DNA of 64,000 nucleotides from positions 62,001 to 126,000 of the forward strand of contig NZ_CP121663.1 of the NCBI RefSeq assembly GCF_029714285.1, read 5' to 3'. Position numbers and translations under genes: made by a program. Origin of the DNA: Rhizobium sp. CB3090 (GTDB lineage Bacteria > Pseudomonadota > Alphaproteobacteria > Rhizobiales > Rhizobiaceae). The notes under the pieces are model-generated. The model was not told the DNA's origin. It was given only the letters and a program-made list of their open reading frames with translations, and ran no database searches. Below, in pieces: positions 26,251-35,121 of the stretch (positions are counted from its first letter, which is position 1; each line of letters starts with the position of its first letter).

Positions 26251-27493
26251 TAGCGCGCATCCGGTCGATGTACCACGTTGCGAATTTGTCGAGGGTGGTC
26301 TCTGAGAAGCGCGAATAAGGGCCGGGAAGGTAGGCCGAATCGAGAGCGCCGGCATGTGCCCTGGCAACGAGCTCGGCGTCCTGATCGGTCGTCGCGATCC
26401 AGACGTCGGTCAACTTCTGCAGATCATAGTCCACGCCCTCGACGGCATCCTTGTGGACCAGCCACTTGGTACGAACCAGCGTCTTTCCAGCCGAAAGCGG
26501 AATGACGATCGAGACGACGGCGTGGTCGCCCATGAAGTGATTCCAGCTATTGTGACCCCAAAGATGGGTGTCGCCGAGGTCCTTCCGCGTGATGCTGCCG
26601 AGGAGCTTGGAGGACGCGGCCGTCGCATCGGGCGTCTGGGATTCGCCGGCGCCGGCGATGATGAGGCGCTGGGTCCTGAAGTTCGTGGCGCAATCCACGA
26701 GCTGCTCGACGGCGGCGGACGGAAAACCATCCGCTTCCCAGCTTTTGGTGCGCTCGGCATAGAGTGCTTCGTGCTCCCTTGCCTCTTCCAGATCTTCCGG
26801 GCTCAATGCCTCTGGATCGAAGCCGAAGTCGAGATCGACGAAGGATACACACAGCTCCGGATGGTTGGCGGAGCAGTGATAGCACTCGCGATTATTTTCA
26901 ATCGTGAGCTTCCAGTTGCCATCCTCGATGACATCTGTTTGGTGAGCCACCTTGGCGTTGCGGATATCGTAGGGAGCCAGGCGCTCCGTCATAACCTGTT
27001 CGAGCAGATCGATGTCCTCGGGAGGATTGTCGGACAGGCAGGCGTAGATCAGGCCGCCGATCGACTTGAAGTTCACGGGGCGCAGGCTCTTGCAGCTCTT
27101 GTCGAAGTCTGAGCCCATGTGAGGCGCATATGTCAGTTCGCCATCAAGCTCATAAGTCCATTGATGATAGGGACAGACCAGCTTCGAAATAACCGTCGAT
27201 CCCGCGTTCAGGATGCGGGAGCCGCGATGACGGCAGACATTGTGAACGACGCGGATCTGGTTGTCGTCATCCCGCAAAATGGCCAGGCTGCTGTTTCCGA
27301 TGTCGACGACCATGGCATCGCCCGGCTCCGGCACATCGCAGTCGAGACCGATGCAGATCCAATGCTTCCTGAAAAAGACATCGAGGTCGGCCTGGAAAAC
27401 ATCGTCTCTGGTGTAGAGTCCGGCGGGAAGCGAATGACCCTCGGCTCGGCTGTCCAGCAGCGAGGAAATTGGCGAAGCGAATGTCTGTAGCAT
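26240..27493 (-). CDS. stc2: Rieske non-heme iron oxygenase, stachydrine demethylase-like
   Basis: A 417-residue ring-hydroxylating-oxygenase alpha subunit. The Rieske cluster ligands are Cys87 and His89 (CRHRGS) and Cys107 and His110 (CPYHQW). The mononuclear iron ligands are His206 and His211 (ECYHCSANH) with an aspartate near the C-terminus (KLTDVWIATTDQD). The size and its partner reductase fit Stc2, which removes one methyl group from proline betaine (stachydrine) to give N-methylproline. Other quaternary amines, such as carnitine or glycine betaine, are alternative substrates for this family. It is divergent from a LysR gene with a 140-base gap that should hold the operator. Confidence 0.85.
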   Translation of the reverse strand: MLQTFASPISSLLDSRAEGHSLPAGLYTRDDVFQADLDVFFRKHWICIGLDCDVPEPGDAMVVDIGNSSLAILRDDDNQIRVVHNVCRHRGSRILNAGSTVISKLVCPYHQWTYELDGELTYAPHMGSDFDKSCKSLRPVNFKSIGGLIYACLSDNPPEDIDLLEQVMTERLAPYDIRNAKVAHQTDVIEDGNWKLTIENNRECYHCSANHPELCVSFVDLDFGFDPEALSPEDLEEAREHEALYAERTKSWEADGFPSAAVEQLVDCATNFRTQRLIIAGAGESQTPDATAASSKLLGSITRKDLGDTHLWGHNSWNHFMGDHAVVSIVIPLSAGKTLVRTKWLVHKDAVEGVDYDLQKLTDVWIATTDQDAELVARAHAGALDSAYLPGPYSRFSETTLDKFATWYIDRMRANGY

Positions 27494-27633
27494 GATCTTA
27501 CCTTATGCGTTGGATACACAATTCTTCGCCGAACTGATCGGTCCTTCAACGGCATAAATTTGCAGCCTTCACATAATCTGTAGTAATGTCACGTCGGGCG
27601 ATGGGAACGTCGCCGTTAGAAGGGTTGGCGCAT

Positions 27634-28530
27634 ATGAATATTCGCAGAAAGCTCCCGCCGCTGGCGGCGCTTATGGCCTTTGAGGCCGCGGCACGGGTCA
27701 GGAGCTTTACGAAAGCGGCCGCGGAATTGGGCGTGACGCAGGCCGCGGTCAGCCGACAGATCCATCTGATGGAAGAAACTCTCGGATTTCCGCTTTTTCG
27801 GCGTCTGCACCGGAGCATCGAGCTGACCGACAAAGGGCAGGTACTCTCGACCGCGGCGACTTCAGCGTTCAATCTCATGGCCGACACCATCGGCGAACTG
27901 ACGAGAGAAGACGACGAGGGAGCCTTGTCGATTTCGGCAACGGTGTCGATCTCGCATTTCTGGCTCATGCCGAAGATTGCGTCGTTCTCGCGCCTTTACC
28001 CCGATAGCCGGCTTCGGATCGTCTCCCAGAACGACGCTGCGGGGCTCGGGGGAAGCGATCTTGCCATAAGATACGGAAACGGGGTGTGGTCGGATGGCAG
28101 GGCCGAATATCTTTTCGACGACGAATTGTTTCCCGTCTGCAGTCCGGAATACGCCGCGAAACTGGGCGGCGCTCCGGCGCTGGAGGACATCGCACGGCAG
28201 CCGCTCATCAGCTACGACAGCCAGAATCCAAGCTGGATCGGCTGGGAAGAATGGCTTGCAGCCTTCTCGATCAAGCTGGCGAAGGCTCCTTCAGGACTGC
28301 GCACGAGTTTCTATACCGAGGCCGTTTACGCAGCGCTCAGCGGGCAGGGAATTGCTTTGGGGTGGAAGCGGCTCGTGCAAAATCTCCTGGATACCAAGTC
28401 TCTGATCCGCCTGACGGAGCAATCCATCGTCACAAGGGATGGATATTTTCTGATCGTGCCGCCAAGAAGTGCCAACAACGCAAGGGCCCTGCAATTTATC
28501 GAATGGCTTAAAGCGGAGGCTGCCGACTAG
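27634..28530 (+). CDS. LysR-family regulator (GcvA-like) of the betaine cluster
   Basis: A 298-residue LysR regulator. The N-terminal winged helix is typical of the GcvA group (LPPLAALMAFEAAARVRSFT, then AAELGVTQAAVSRQI), and a C-terminal two-lobed effector domain follows (SISATVSISHFWLMPKI). The ATG at 27634 gives the usual GcvA-type N-terminus; an upstream ATG at 27586 would add 16 residues. It is divergent from the Rieske oxygenase/reductase genes and probably activates them, and itself represses, through the shared 140-base gap. The inducer is unknown; proline betaine is the obvious candidate. Confidence 0.88.
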   Translation: MNIRRKLPPLAALMAFEAAARVRSFTKAAAELGVTQAAVSRQIHLMEETLGFPLFRRLHRSIELTDKGQVLSTAATSAFNLMADTIGELTREDDEGALSISATVSISHFWLMPKIASFSRLYPDSRLRIVSQNDAAGLGGSDLAIRYGNGVWSDGRAEYLFDDELFPVCSPEYAAKLGGAPALEDIARQPLISYDSQNPSWIGWEEWLAAFSIKLAKAPSGLRTSFYTEAVYAALSGQGIALGWKRLVQNLLDTKSLIRLTEQSIVTRDGYFLIVPPRSANNARALQFIEWLKAEAAD

Positions 28531-28629
28531 CAATTCCAGCAAAAGTGTGAAGCGGTTTTGCGTCCGAAATTGCGTGAAAGCAAAAGAATAGGCGCATTTC
28601 CATGGCTCCGTTTAAAGCGGAAATGCGCC
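28531..28629. repeat. Rhizobial intergenic mosaic-like element with terminator hairpin
   Basis: Just after the lysR stop lies AAAAGTGTGAAGCGGTTTTG and a following GCGTCCGAAATTGCGTGAAA, text that I recall as recurrent between genes in Rhizobium and Sinorhizobium. It runs into a perfect 11-bp inverted repeat, GGCGCATTTCC (28591-28601) and GGAAATGCGCC (28619-28629), which can serve as a terminator for the two convergent genes. The recurrence is from memory and was not checked. Confidence 0.5.
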
Positions 28630-28676
28630 AGGGGCAGAGCGCGCGCAATTGTGCATAATACCGCGCATTTCAGCCA

Positions 28677-30662
28677 TCACAGTTCCAAGGCTGCCTTCCT
28701 GCCCTCGTAGAAAGCATAGGGAGCCTGGCGCGGGGCGGCACAGTCCCCGATCGAGATGACCCGGTGCTCCGACGAGCGTAGTTCGTCTGCAAGCACTGTC
28801 ATGGACATGTTGGTCGTCGCGAGCACGAGACAGTCGCCCTCAATAAAGCGTCTGTCGCCGGTATTGTGATCGAGCAAGGTTGCGCCATTGCCGTGCCATT
28901 CGAGAATGCTGACCTCCAGCAGCCAATTGACTCCCAATTTGGCCAGGATGCGCCGAAGCGGAACGTCGGCGGTCGTGCGCTGCAGTTCTTTTCCGATCAA
29001 GGGATCAGGTGAGAGCATGGTAACCTGGTGACCTTCTTCGGCGAGCTTCCATGCCGTCCCACCGCCACGCCAGCCACCCCCTTCGTCGAACAGGAGCACA
29101 CGTTTGCCTGGCCGGACCTGACGGGCCATCACCGCTTCGATCGAGAAGACATCGCCTTTTTCCAGACCTGGCAGAACATCCACTGCCGGCAGAGCCTTCT
29201 GAAACCCGGTTTCGGGCGCATACGAACCGGTGGCAAGAATGACGACATCGACGCCGAACTGCGGGATATCAGCGGAATCGACATAGCAGTTGAGCCGAAC
29301 ATCCACTTCAAGGCGATCCAATTGCCGTTCGTACCATCCGATGAGGTCAAGGATCTGCGCTCGTCGCGGCTGCATCCCGGCAAGGAGGAAATTGCCACCC
29401 AACCGACTTGTAGCTTCGGCAAGGACGACGCTGTGGCCGCGTTCGGCCGCTACCCTAGCAGCCTCAAGCCCGGCGGGGCCGCCGCCAATCACCAACACTT
29501 TCTTCGGATTGGCGGCTGGCGTGAAGCGATCGCCACCCCACTCGAACTCCCGGCCAGCCGACGGATTGATGAGACAGCTTATCCAATAGTCGCGCGAACG
29601 CCGGCCCCAGCACATCTGGTTGCAGGAAATACAGCCTCTGATGTCCTCCGCTCGACCTTCATTCGCTTTGGTCGCCAGATGTGGATCGGCTATCTGTCCC
29701 CGCACGATCGACACGAGATCGGCCGCACCTTCGCCCAGCACTGTCTCGGCGTTTTCCGGCGTTCGGATATGGCTTTCCGCGATCACCAGCGCTTTCTTGA
29801 CGGCGCGCTTGATCGTCGCGGCAAGATCCACGCCGAGCTTTTCCGGATAGAGGAATGTCGGCATCAATTTGTGGAAATCGAGGTATCCACCGGATCCGCA
29901 GGTCACATAATCGACCAGACCAAGTTGGTCGTGAAGGCCAACGATTTCGGCAAGCTCGTCTCGTGTCAGTGCAACGCTATGGTCTGGCTCATCGCTGATG
30001 GCAAGACCGATGATGAAGTCGGGGCCGCACAGCGCACGGATGCGTGACATGATTTCTCGGGAAAATCTCGTGCGATTTTCAATCGACCCGCCCCATTCGT
30101 CCTCACGGCGGTTGGACCAAGGCGTCCAGAATTGATCCACGAGGCCAAGATAAGCGGCCCATACTTCAACGCCATCGAAGCCGGCTTCCTTGCAGCGGCG
30201 GGCCGCCTGAACAAAGCCGTCGATCGTTTCCCAAATCTCAGCTTCGCTCATGGCATGGGAGCCATCGCTGTCATGGTAGCTGGGCAGGCCCGAGGGCGAC
30301 CAGTGCGGATGATAGGAATTGTCGGAGTCGCCATGCGCCCCGATGTGATAGAGTTGCTGAATGGCGACGGCGCCATTGTCTTTGATCGCGTCGGCGACCC
30401 GCTTGAAATGGGGAATGACGCTGTCGTCACAGGGCCGAAAGTTTCCGCGCGTGAGCACCGCCGCCGGGTGCACCGGCATGGGTTCGACGACGATCATTGC
30501 CGCTCCGCCGATGGCGCGCTCGGCATAATAGGCTATATGGCGTTCGCCGGGAAGGCCGCCTTCAGCCATGTTGGCGGTATGCGCTCCAAAGACGATCCTG
30601 TTGCGCAGACGGTGCCCCGCAAGCTCAATCGTCGAAAACAGATGAGGGAAAGGCTTTGACAA
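28677..30662 (-). CDS. NADH:flavin oxidoreductase / dimethylamine dehydrogenase-like enzyme
   Basis: A 661-residue two-part flavoenzyme. An old-yellow-enzyme TIM barrel occupies about residues 1-340, then a complete [4Fe-4S] motif (CISCNQMCW with a fourth Cys in ISCLINP near residue 355), then an FAD/NAD domain with VLVIGGGPAGLEAARVAAERG. This is the architecture of 2,4-dienoyl-CoA reductase and of trimethylamine/dimethylamine dehydrogenase, which oxidatively demethylate amines. A TTG at 30662 is taken as the start because GGGGAG lies 6 bases upstream; a TTG 12 codons earlier has no such site. It is a paralogue of the StcD-like enzyme at 36707 and may handle a second N-methyl substrate. Confidence 0.85.
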   Translation of the reverse strand: MSKPFPHLFSTIELAGHRLRNRIVFGAHTANMAEGGLPGERHIAYYAERAIGGAAMIVVEPMPVHPAAVLTRGNFRPCDDSVIPHFKRVADAIKDNGAVAIQQLYHIGAHGDSDNSYHPHWSPSGLPSYHDSDGSHAMSEAEIWETIDGFVQAARRCKEAGFDGVEVWAAYLGLVDQFWTPWSNRREDEWGGSIENRTRFSREIMSRIRALCGPDFIIGLAISDEPDHSVALTRDELAEIVGLHDQLGLVDYVTCGSGGYLDFHKLMPTFLYPEKLGVDLAATIKRAVKKALVIAESHIRTPENAETVLGEGAADLVSIVRGQIADPHLATKANEGRAEDIRGCISCNQMCWGRRSRDYWISCLINPSAGREFEWGGDRFTPAANPKKVLVIGGGPAGLEAARVAAERGHSVVLAEATSRLGGNFLLAGMQPRRAQILDLIGWYERQLDRLEVDVRLNCYVDSADIPQFGVDVVILATGSYAPETGFQKALPAVDVLPGLEKGDVFSIEAVMARQVRPGKRVLLFDEGGGWRGGGTAWKLAEEGHQVTMLSPDPLIGKELQRTTADVPLRRILAKLGVNWLLEVSILEWHGNGATLLDHNTGDRRFIEGDCLVLATTNMSMTVLADELRSSEHRVISIGDCAAPRQAPYAFYEGRKAALEL

Positions 30663-30730
30663 CGGTCGCTCCCCGGGAATGAACGATGAAATGGCCAAAC
30701 TGCGATGCCTTCGCGTGGCATCTCATGGCT

Positions 30731-32002
30731 TCAGTGCTTTCGTTTGACCCCATGGGAACCTCCCGAAATGCTCTCTCGAACGTGATGCACCGTCTTCCAG
30801 ACGGCGAAGAACACTAGAGGGATGGCCGCCAAAACGGAGAGTTTCGCAACGTGAGGATCGAGGCCAAACTCGGCAACGCTTTCGGAGACCATCTTGAACA
30901 GAGCCACGAAATAGTAGGTTATCGCGATGACCGAGAAGCCTTCGACCGCCTGCTGGATGTGCGTCTGGATACGGGTTCGCTCATCAAGGGACGTGAGCAG
31001 TGACGCGTTTTGATCTTCGAGCTGCACCTGAACAGTGGTTCTCAGCAAATCTCCGGCCAAACTCACACGCTCGGCAAGTTCATCAAGGCGCCGCTCGGCC
31101 GCTTGAAAGGAGCGTACCGCCGGTTGGAATCGACGATCGATAAATGTTCCGATTCGCTGCCGCTGCTCGACACGCTCCTCACGCAACTCCTTCAGCCGGC
31201 TTGCAACGATCTCGGCATAGGCTCTCGTCGCACCGAACCGGTGTCTGGCGGTCGCCGAAAAATTCAGGAGATCCGAGGATAGCTTGGTGACTTCAGACAG
31301 AAGAGCTTTTTCGACCTTATCGGCGCTCTGCATATGTCGGATCAGGCGATCGAGACGCTGGTCGAACTCGGCAAGCTTTGTAACGGTTTCTCGGGCCATC
31401 GGCGTCGCGAGCAACGCCATCATCCTATATGTTTCGATCTCAAGGAGACGTCGCACCATCCGCCCGGCGCGGTAGGCATTGAGGTTCCTGTTGAAGAGCA
31501 GGATTTCGACGAAGCCGTTTCCGCCTATCCGGAAGGTGGAAAGAGCCTCCGCGTCACCGCCGCCAACCTGAGAAGCCACGAAATCCGCTTTCGGCCTTTC
31601 CAACCGCACATCGCCTTTTTCCTCTCGGACGGTGACGCGCACCGCAGCGATGATTTTTCCTTTGACGGTGTCACAGAACTCTTGAAAGGGCTCGGGCGGG
31701 CCTTCGCCTTGCGCCTTCACTATCGGGACGACGAATGTCAATGTGAGGAACTCGGTGTGCAACTCCCACTTCAGGCGCCCACCGCCGAACCGGCCGATGC
31801 CATGCTTGCCCTGTTGCGTCGTCGATACTTCCTCCAGCCGCATAAGATCATCCGAGACGGGAGGAGGGCCATCTTCACCGATGACGGCGACGTGCCAGAC
31901 ATCGACGTCGCCCTCGAAATATAGCGAAGGCCGCGCGTGGAGTTCGTTATGAAGTTCCTCGCGGAGGGGATGCTCCAGGAGCAGGCACATCGTAGCGCTC
32001 AT
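30731..32002 (-). CDS. DUF3422 family membrane protein
   Basis: A 423-residue protein of the DUF3422 family, conserved in Proteobacteria and of unknown function. The N-terminal part (HPLREELHNELHARPS) is the family signature. The middle is a long coiled-coil region at about 200-340, and two C-terminal hydrophobic segments follow (GFSVIAITYYFVALF and LSVLAAIPLVFFAVW), so it is an inner-membrane protein with a large soluble part. Its ATG overlaps the stop of the betaine ABC ATPase by 4 bases, so it is the fourth cistron of the importer operon. A role in transport or in membrane adaptation to osmolytes is inference from context only. Confidence 0.88.
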   Translation of the reverse strand: MSATMCLLLEHPLREELHNELHARPSLYFEGDVDVWHVAVIGEDGPPPVSDDLMRLEEVSTTQQGKHGIGRFGGGRLKWELHTEFLTLTFVVPIVKAQGEGPPEPFQEFCDTVKGKIIAAVRVTVREEKGDVRLERPKADFVASQVGGGDAEALSTFRIGGNGFVEILLFNRNLNAYRAGRMVRRLLEIETYRMMALLATPMARETVTKLAEFDQRLDRLIRHMQSADKVEKALLSEVTKLSSDLLNFSATARHRFGATRAYAEIVASRLKELREERVEQRQRIGTFIDRRFQPAVRSFQAAERRLDELAERVSLAGDLLRTTVQVQLEDQNASLLTSLDERTRIQTHIQQAVEGFSVIAITYYFVALFKMVSESVAEFGLDPHVAKLSVLAAIPLVFFAVWKTVHHVRESISGGSHGVKRKH

Positions 32003-33075
32003 GAAGCTGTCGCAAGTGACGGACTGCCGGCGGATATGTCGTGCGAGCTGACCAATGCGCGGGTGAGTTGCCGGAGATTCACGGTTCCGATTGGCTCGCC
32101 CTTGTCTCCGACGACGACGATATCCTCGTCCGGGCCGGACACGAGGGTTCGCACGGCGTCTTCGATGGTCGTACGAGCCGAAATCGTTTTACCGGGGTGC
32201 TGCACGCCGGCTTGAGCGGGGCTCATAACCGCCTCGACATGAACCACGCGTCCCCTGTTCACCTCTTTGACGAAATTCGCGACATAGTCGTCGGCCGGCC
32301 GCAGGACGATGTCCTGGCTCGTGCCCTGCTGTATGATTTGTCCGTCCCGCAAAATGGCGATCTGATCGCCGAGACGAAGCGCCTCGTCGAGATCGTGGGT
32401 GATAAACACGATCGTCTTCTTGATCTCCTTTTGGAGGTCAAGGAGGACGGTCTGCATGTCCATGCGGATCAAGGGATCGAGCGCGGAATAGGCTTCGTCC
32501 ATCAGAAGAACGGGCGCGTCGTTGGAGAGCGCACGCGCTAGGCCGACGCGCTGCTGCATGCCGCCCGACAACTGATTTGGATATTTCTGCTCGAAGCCGT
32601 TGAGACCGACGCGTTCCAACCATCTCATGGCAGTGTCGACACGTTTTGATCGGTCCATGCCCTGCACTTCGAGGCCGAACATGGCGTTGTCGAGCACATT
32701 GCGATGAGGCAGAAGCGCGAATTTCTGGAATACCATCGCGGTCTGATGCCTGCGGAACTCGCGCAGTTCGCTCTCGCTCATCTTCACCACATCGACACCA
32801 TCCACCAGCACTTCCCCGGCCGTCGGGTCGATCAACCGGTTGATGTGCCGGATCAAGGTCGATTTTCCCGAGCCGGAAAGGCCCATGATGACTTGAATGA
32901 AGCCCGATGGGATCTCGATGTTGATGTCACGCAATCCGAGAACGTGGCCATGCTTCTCGTTGAGCTCAGTCTTGCTCAGTCCCTTTTGAACAGCATCGAT
33001 ATATGCTTTGGGGTTTGGACCGAAGATCTTGTAGAGATGCTTGATCTCGATGCCGCCGAAGTGATGGTCAGCCAT
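31999..33075 (-). CDS. Quaternary-amine ABC importer, ATP-binding subunit (ProV-like)
   Basis: A 358-residue ABC ATPase of the glycine betaine/proline betaine type. Walker A is GLSGSGKST, the signature is LSGGMQQRVGLARAL, and Walker B is VLLMDEAYSALD, with the H-loop in FITHDLDEAL. The N-terminal extension (IEIKHLYKIFGPNPKAYIDA) is typical of ProV/OpuAA, and a C-terminal tandem CBS-like region (VMSPAQAGVQHPGKTISART to RQLTRALV) may sense ionic strength or nucleotides. The ATG at 33075 overlaps the permease gene by 8 bases. It energises uptake of a betaine from the periplasm. Confidence 0.93.
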   Translation of the reverse strand: MADHHFGGIEIKHLYKIFGPNPKAYIDAVQKGLSKTELNEKHGHVLGLRDINIEIPSGFIQVIMGLSGSGKSTLIRHINRLIDPTAGEVLVDGVDVVKMSESELREFRRHQTAMVFQKFALLPHRNVLDNAMFGLEVQGMDRSKRVDTAMRWLERVGLNGFEQKYPNQLSGGMQQRVGLARALSNDAPVLLMDEAYSALDPLIRMDMQTVLLDLQKEIKKTIVFITHDLDEALRLGDQIAILRDGQIIQQGTSQDIVLRPADDYVANFVKEVNRGRVVHVEAVMSPAQAGVQHPGKTISARTTIEDAVRTLVSGPDEDIVVVGDKGEPIGTVNLRQLTRALVSSHDISAGSPSLATAS

Positions 33076-33955
33076 GAATGGTCTCCCGGTGCTTCTGGAG
33101 CCGCTTGCCGTAGGACTGACTGACTCGATCGAAGATGATGGCGATGCCGACAATGGCAAGGCCGTTGAAAATGCCCAGGGTGAAGTACTGGTTGGCAATT
33201 GCCTTGAGCACAGGTTGGCCAAGCCCCTGAACGCCGATCATGGATGCAACCACGACCATGGCGAGAGCCATCATGATCGTCTGGTTGATGCCTGCCATGA
33301 TCGTGGGGAGGGCGAGCGGCAATTGCACCTTGAACAATTTCTGCGAATTCGAGGTCCCGAATGCATCCGCCGCCTCCAGCACGTCCCTGTCCACCAGCCG
33401 AATTCCGAGATTGGTGAGCCTGATCATCGGGGGAATGGCGTAGATGACCACGGCGATGAGGCCGGGAACCTTGCCGATCCCGAGCAACATGACCACTGGG
33501 ATGAGATAGACGAAACTCGGCATCGTCTGCATCACGTCGAGGATGGGGTTGACCACCTTCTGAACGCTGTCCGAGCGCGCCATCAAAATGCCGATGGGGA
33601 TACCGATGGCAATGGAGAGCACCGTGCAGACGAAAATCATGGATATCGTGTGCATGGTATCATCCCACATGTCGAAATAGCCGATCAGCAGGAGAGTCAC
33701 GAGACAGCCCAAAACCACCTTCAAGCTGCGGCTCGCAAACCAGGCGATCGCGAGGATGATTGCGATAATGATCGGCCATGGCGTTTGCGTCATGAAGCGA
33801 TCGGCCGCGATCAGAAAATGTTGCAGAGGAGAAAAAAAGCTTTCGATCGCGTCGCCATAGCCGCGGGTGAATGTTCGAAAGCCGTCATCGATCGCTTTTT
33901 TCAGGGTGCGAAGCGCATCGTCGTCCATATGTGGGAATTTATAAAACCATTCCAT
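33068..33955 (-). CDS. Quaternary-amine ABC importer, permease (ProW-like)
   Basis: A 295-residue inner-membrane permease. The N-terminal soluble leader is short (MEWFYKFPHMDDDALRTL), followed by about seven membrane helices (PWPIIIAIILAIAWF, VVLGCLVTLLLIGYF, FVCTVLSIAIGIPIGIL and others). The coupling-loop motif for the ATPase is DAFGTSNSQKLFKVQLPLA. The ATG at 33955 has AAGGGG upstream at 9 bases. It lies between the binding-protein and ATPase genes in the expected order (binding protein, permease, ATPase). Homology is to the ChoW/ProW branch. Confidence 0.93.
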   Translation of the reverse strand: MEWFYKFPHMDDDALRTLKKAIDDGFRTFTRGYGDAIESFFSPLQHFLIAADRFMTQTPWPIIIAIILAIAWFASRSLKVVLGCLVTLLLIGYFDMWDDTMHTISMIFVCTVLSIAIGIPIGILMARSDSVQKVVNPILDVMQTMPSFVYLIPVVMLLGIGKVPGLIAVVIYAIPPMIRLTNLGIRLVDRDVLEAADAFGTSNSQKLFKVQLPLALPTIMAGINQTIMMALAMVVVASMIGVQGLGQPVLKAIANQYFTLGIFNGLAIVGIAIIFDRVSQSYGKRLQKHRETIHG

Positions 33956-34051
33956 TTTTTGTTCCCCTTTTCTCAAAGGCAGCCGTGGCGGTTTTTTTAT
34001 TTTATCGCCCGGTAAGAAGCGGTGCGCTATCCGCGCACCGCATGCTTACGA

Positions 34052-35053
34052 TTATAGAGCAGCTTCGACTTTCTTAGCCGCTTCCGGCGAAACCCACTTG
34101 GTCCAGACGTCCTTGTTTTCCTTCAAGAACTGCTTGGCGCCGTCTTCGCCGCTCGCCTGATTGTCGGTCATCCAGGCCATCAGCTTGTTGACGGTGTCAT
34201 TGCTCCAGGAGCGCTTCTTGAGGTAGTCCATCACGTCAGGGCCGGCCTTTTCGGAGAAGGACTTCGCAACCAGAGTTACGACATGGTCCGTGGGCCAGGC
34301 ATTCGGCTTCGGATCGGGGCAGTCAGCCACGGTGTTGCAGCGCTTCCATTCGGCCGCATCGGCAGGCACGCCGGCATCGAGCTTCACCATCGCATATTTG
34401 CCGAGAAGAGCGGTCGGTGCCCAATAGTAGCCCACCCAGCCTTCCTTGCGCTCATAGGCCTTGGCGATCGAGCCGTCGAGGCCGGCGGCAGAACCGGTGT
34501 CGACCAGCGTGAAGCCCGCCTTCTGAGCTCCAAAGGCCTTATAGAGCTGCGAGGTGACGACCGTGCCGCCCCAGCCCTGCGGACCGTTGAAAATGGCACC
34601 CTTCTTGGCGTCTTCCGGATCGGGGAAGAGTTCGGGATGCTTCAGCATGTCCGGGATTGTCTTGATGTCCGGATGAGCGTCGGCGATATATTTCGGGATC
34701 CACCACCCTTGAACGCCGCCGTCGGGAAGCGGCGAGCCAACTTGAACGATGCGCCCTTCCTCGGTTCCCTTCTTGACGACATCGGGAAGAAGATCGATCC
34801 AGGCTTCCGGCGCGATATCCGGCTGGCCCTTTTCAGCCATGGAGGTGATCGTCGGGACCGTGTCGCCGACAGTGATCTCGGCGCTGCAACCATACCCTTC
34901 GTTGAGGATGATCTTGTCGAGGTTCGAGAGAACCTCCGCGCTTTGCCAGTTCATGCTGGCGATGGTGACGCTCCCGCATTCTGCGGCGCTCGCATACGAG
35001 GCGCCCCCCAGCAGGCCAAACATCATGCAGGTCGAAGCCAATAGTTTTTTCAT
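34052..35053 (-). CDS. Quaternary-amine ABC importer, periplasmic binding protein (ProX/ChoX-like)
   Basis: A 333-residue periplasmic protein with a signal peptide (MKKLLASTCMMFGLLGGASY, cleavage near ASA-AECG). The OpuAC fold is recognised by IASMNWQSAEVLSNLDKIIL, GDTVPTITSMAEKGQPDIAP and the Trp/Tyr-rich stretch WVGYYWAPTALLGKY. Tryptophans of this kind form the aromatic box that cages quaternary ammonium groups. An AGGGAA site precedes the ATG. It is the first gene of the importer operon. A degraded second copy of part of it lies at 22613-22741. Proline betaine is the likely ligand given the neighbouring genes; choline or glycine betaine cannot be excluded. Confidence 0.92.
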   Translation of the reverse strand: MKKLLASTCMMFGLLGGASYASAAECGSVTIASMNWQSAEVLSNLDKIILNEGYGCSAEITVGDTVPTITSMAEKGQPDIAPEAWIDLLPDVVKKGTEEGRIVQVGSPLPDGGVQGWWIPKYIADAHPDIKTIPDMLKHPELFPDPEDAKKGAIFNGPQGWGGTVVTSQLYKAFGAQKAGFTLVDTGSAAGLDGSIAKAYERKEGWVGYYWAPTALLGKYAMVKLDAGVPADAAEWKRCNTVADCPDPKPNAWPTDHVVTLVAKSFSEKAGPDVMDYLKKRSWSNDTVNKLMAWMTDNQASGEDGAKQFLKENKDVWTKWVSPEAAKKVEAAL

Positions 35054-35121
35054 TATCGTTCCCTTTGTTTTGCGGCACATCTTGGCGAGCGGGGCGCCGC
35101 ATAAACCCGCTCTTGCGGTTG

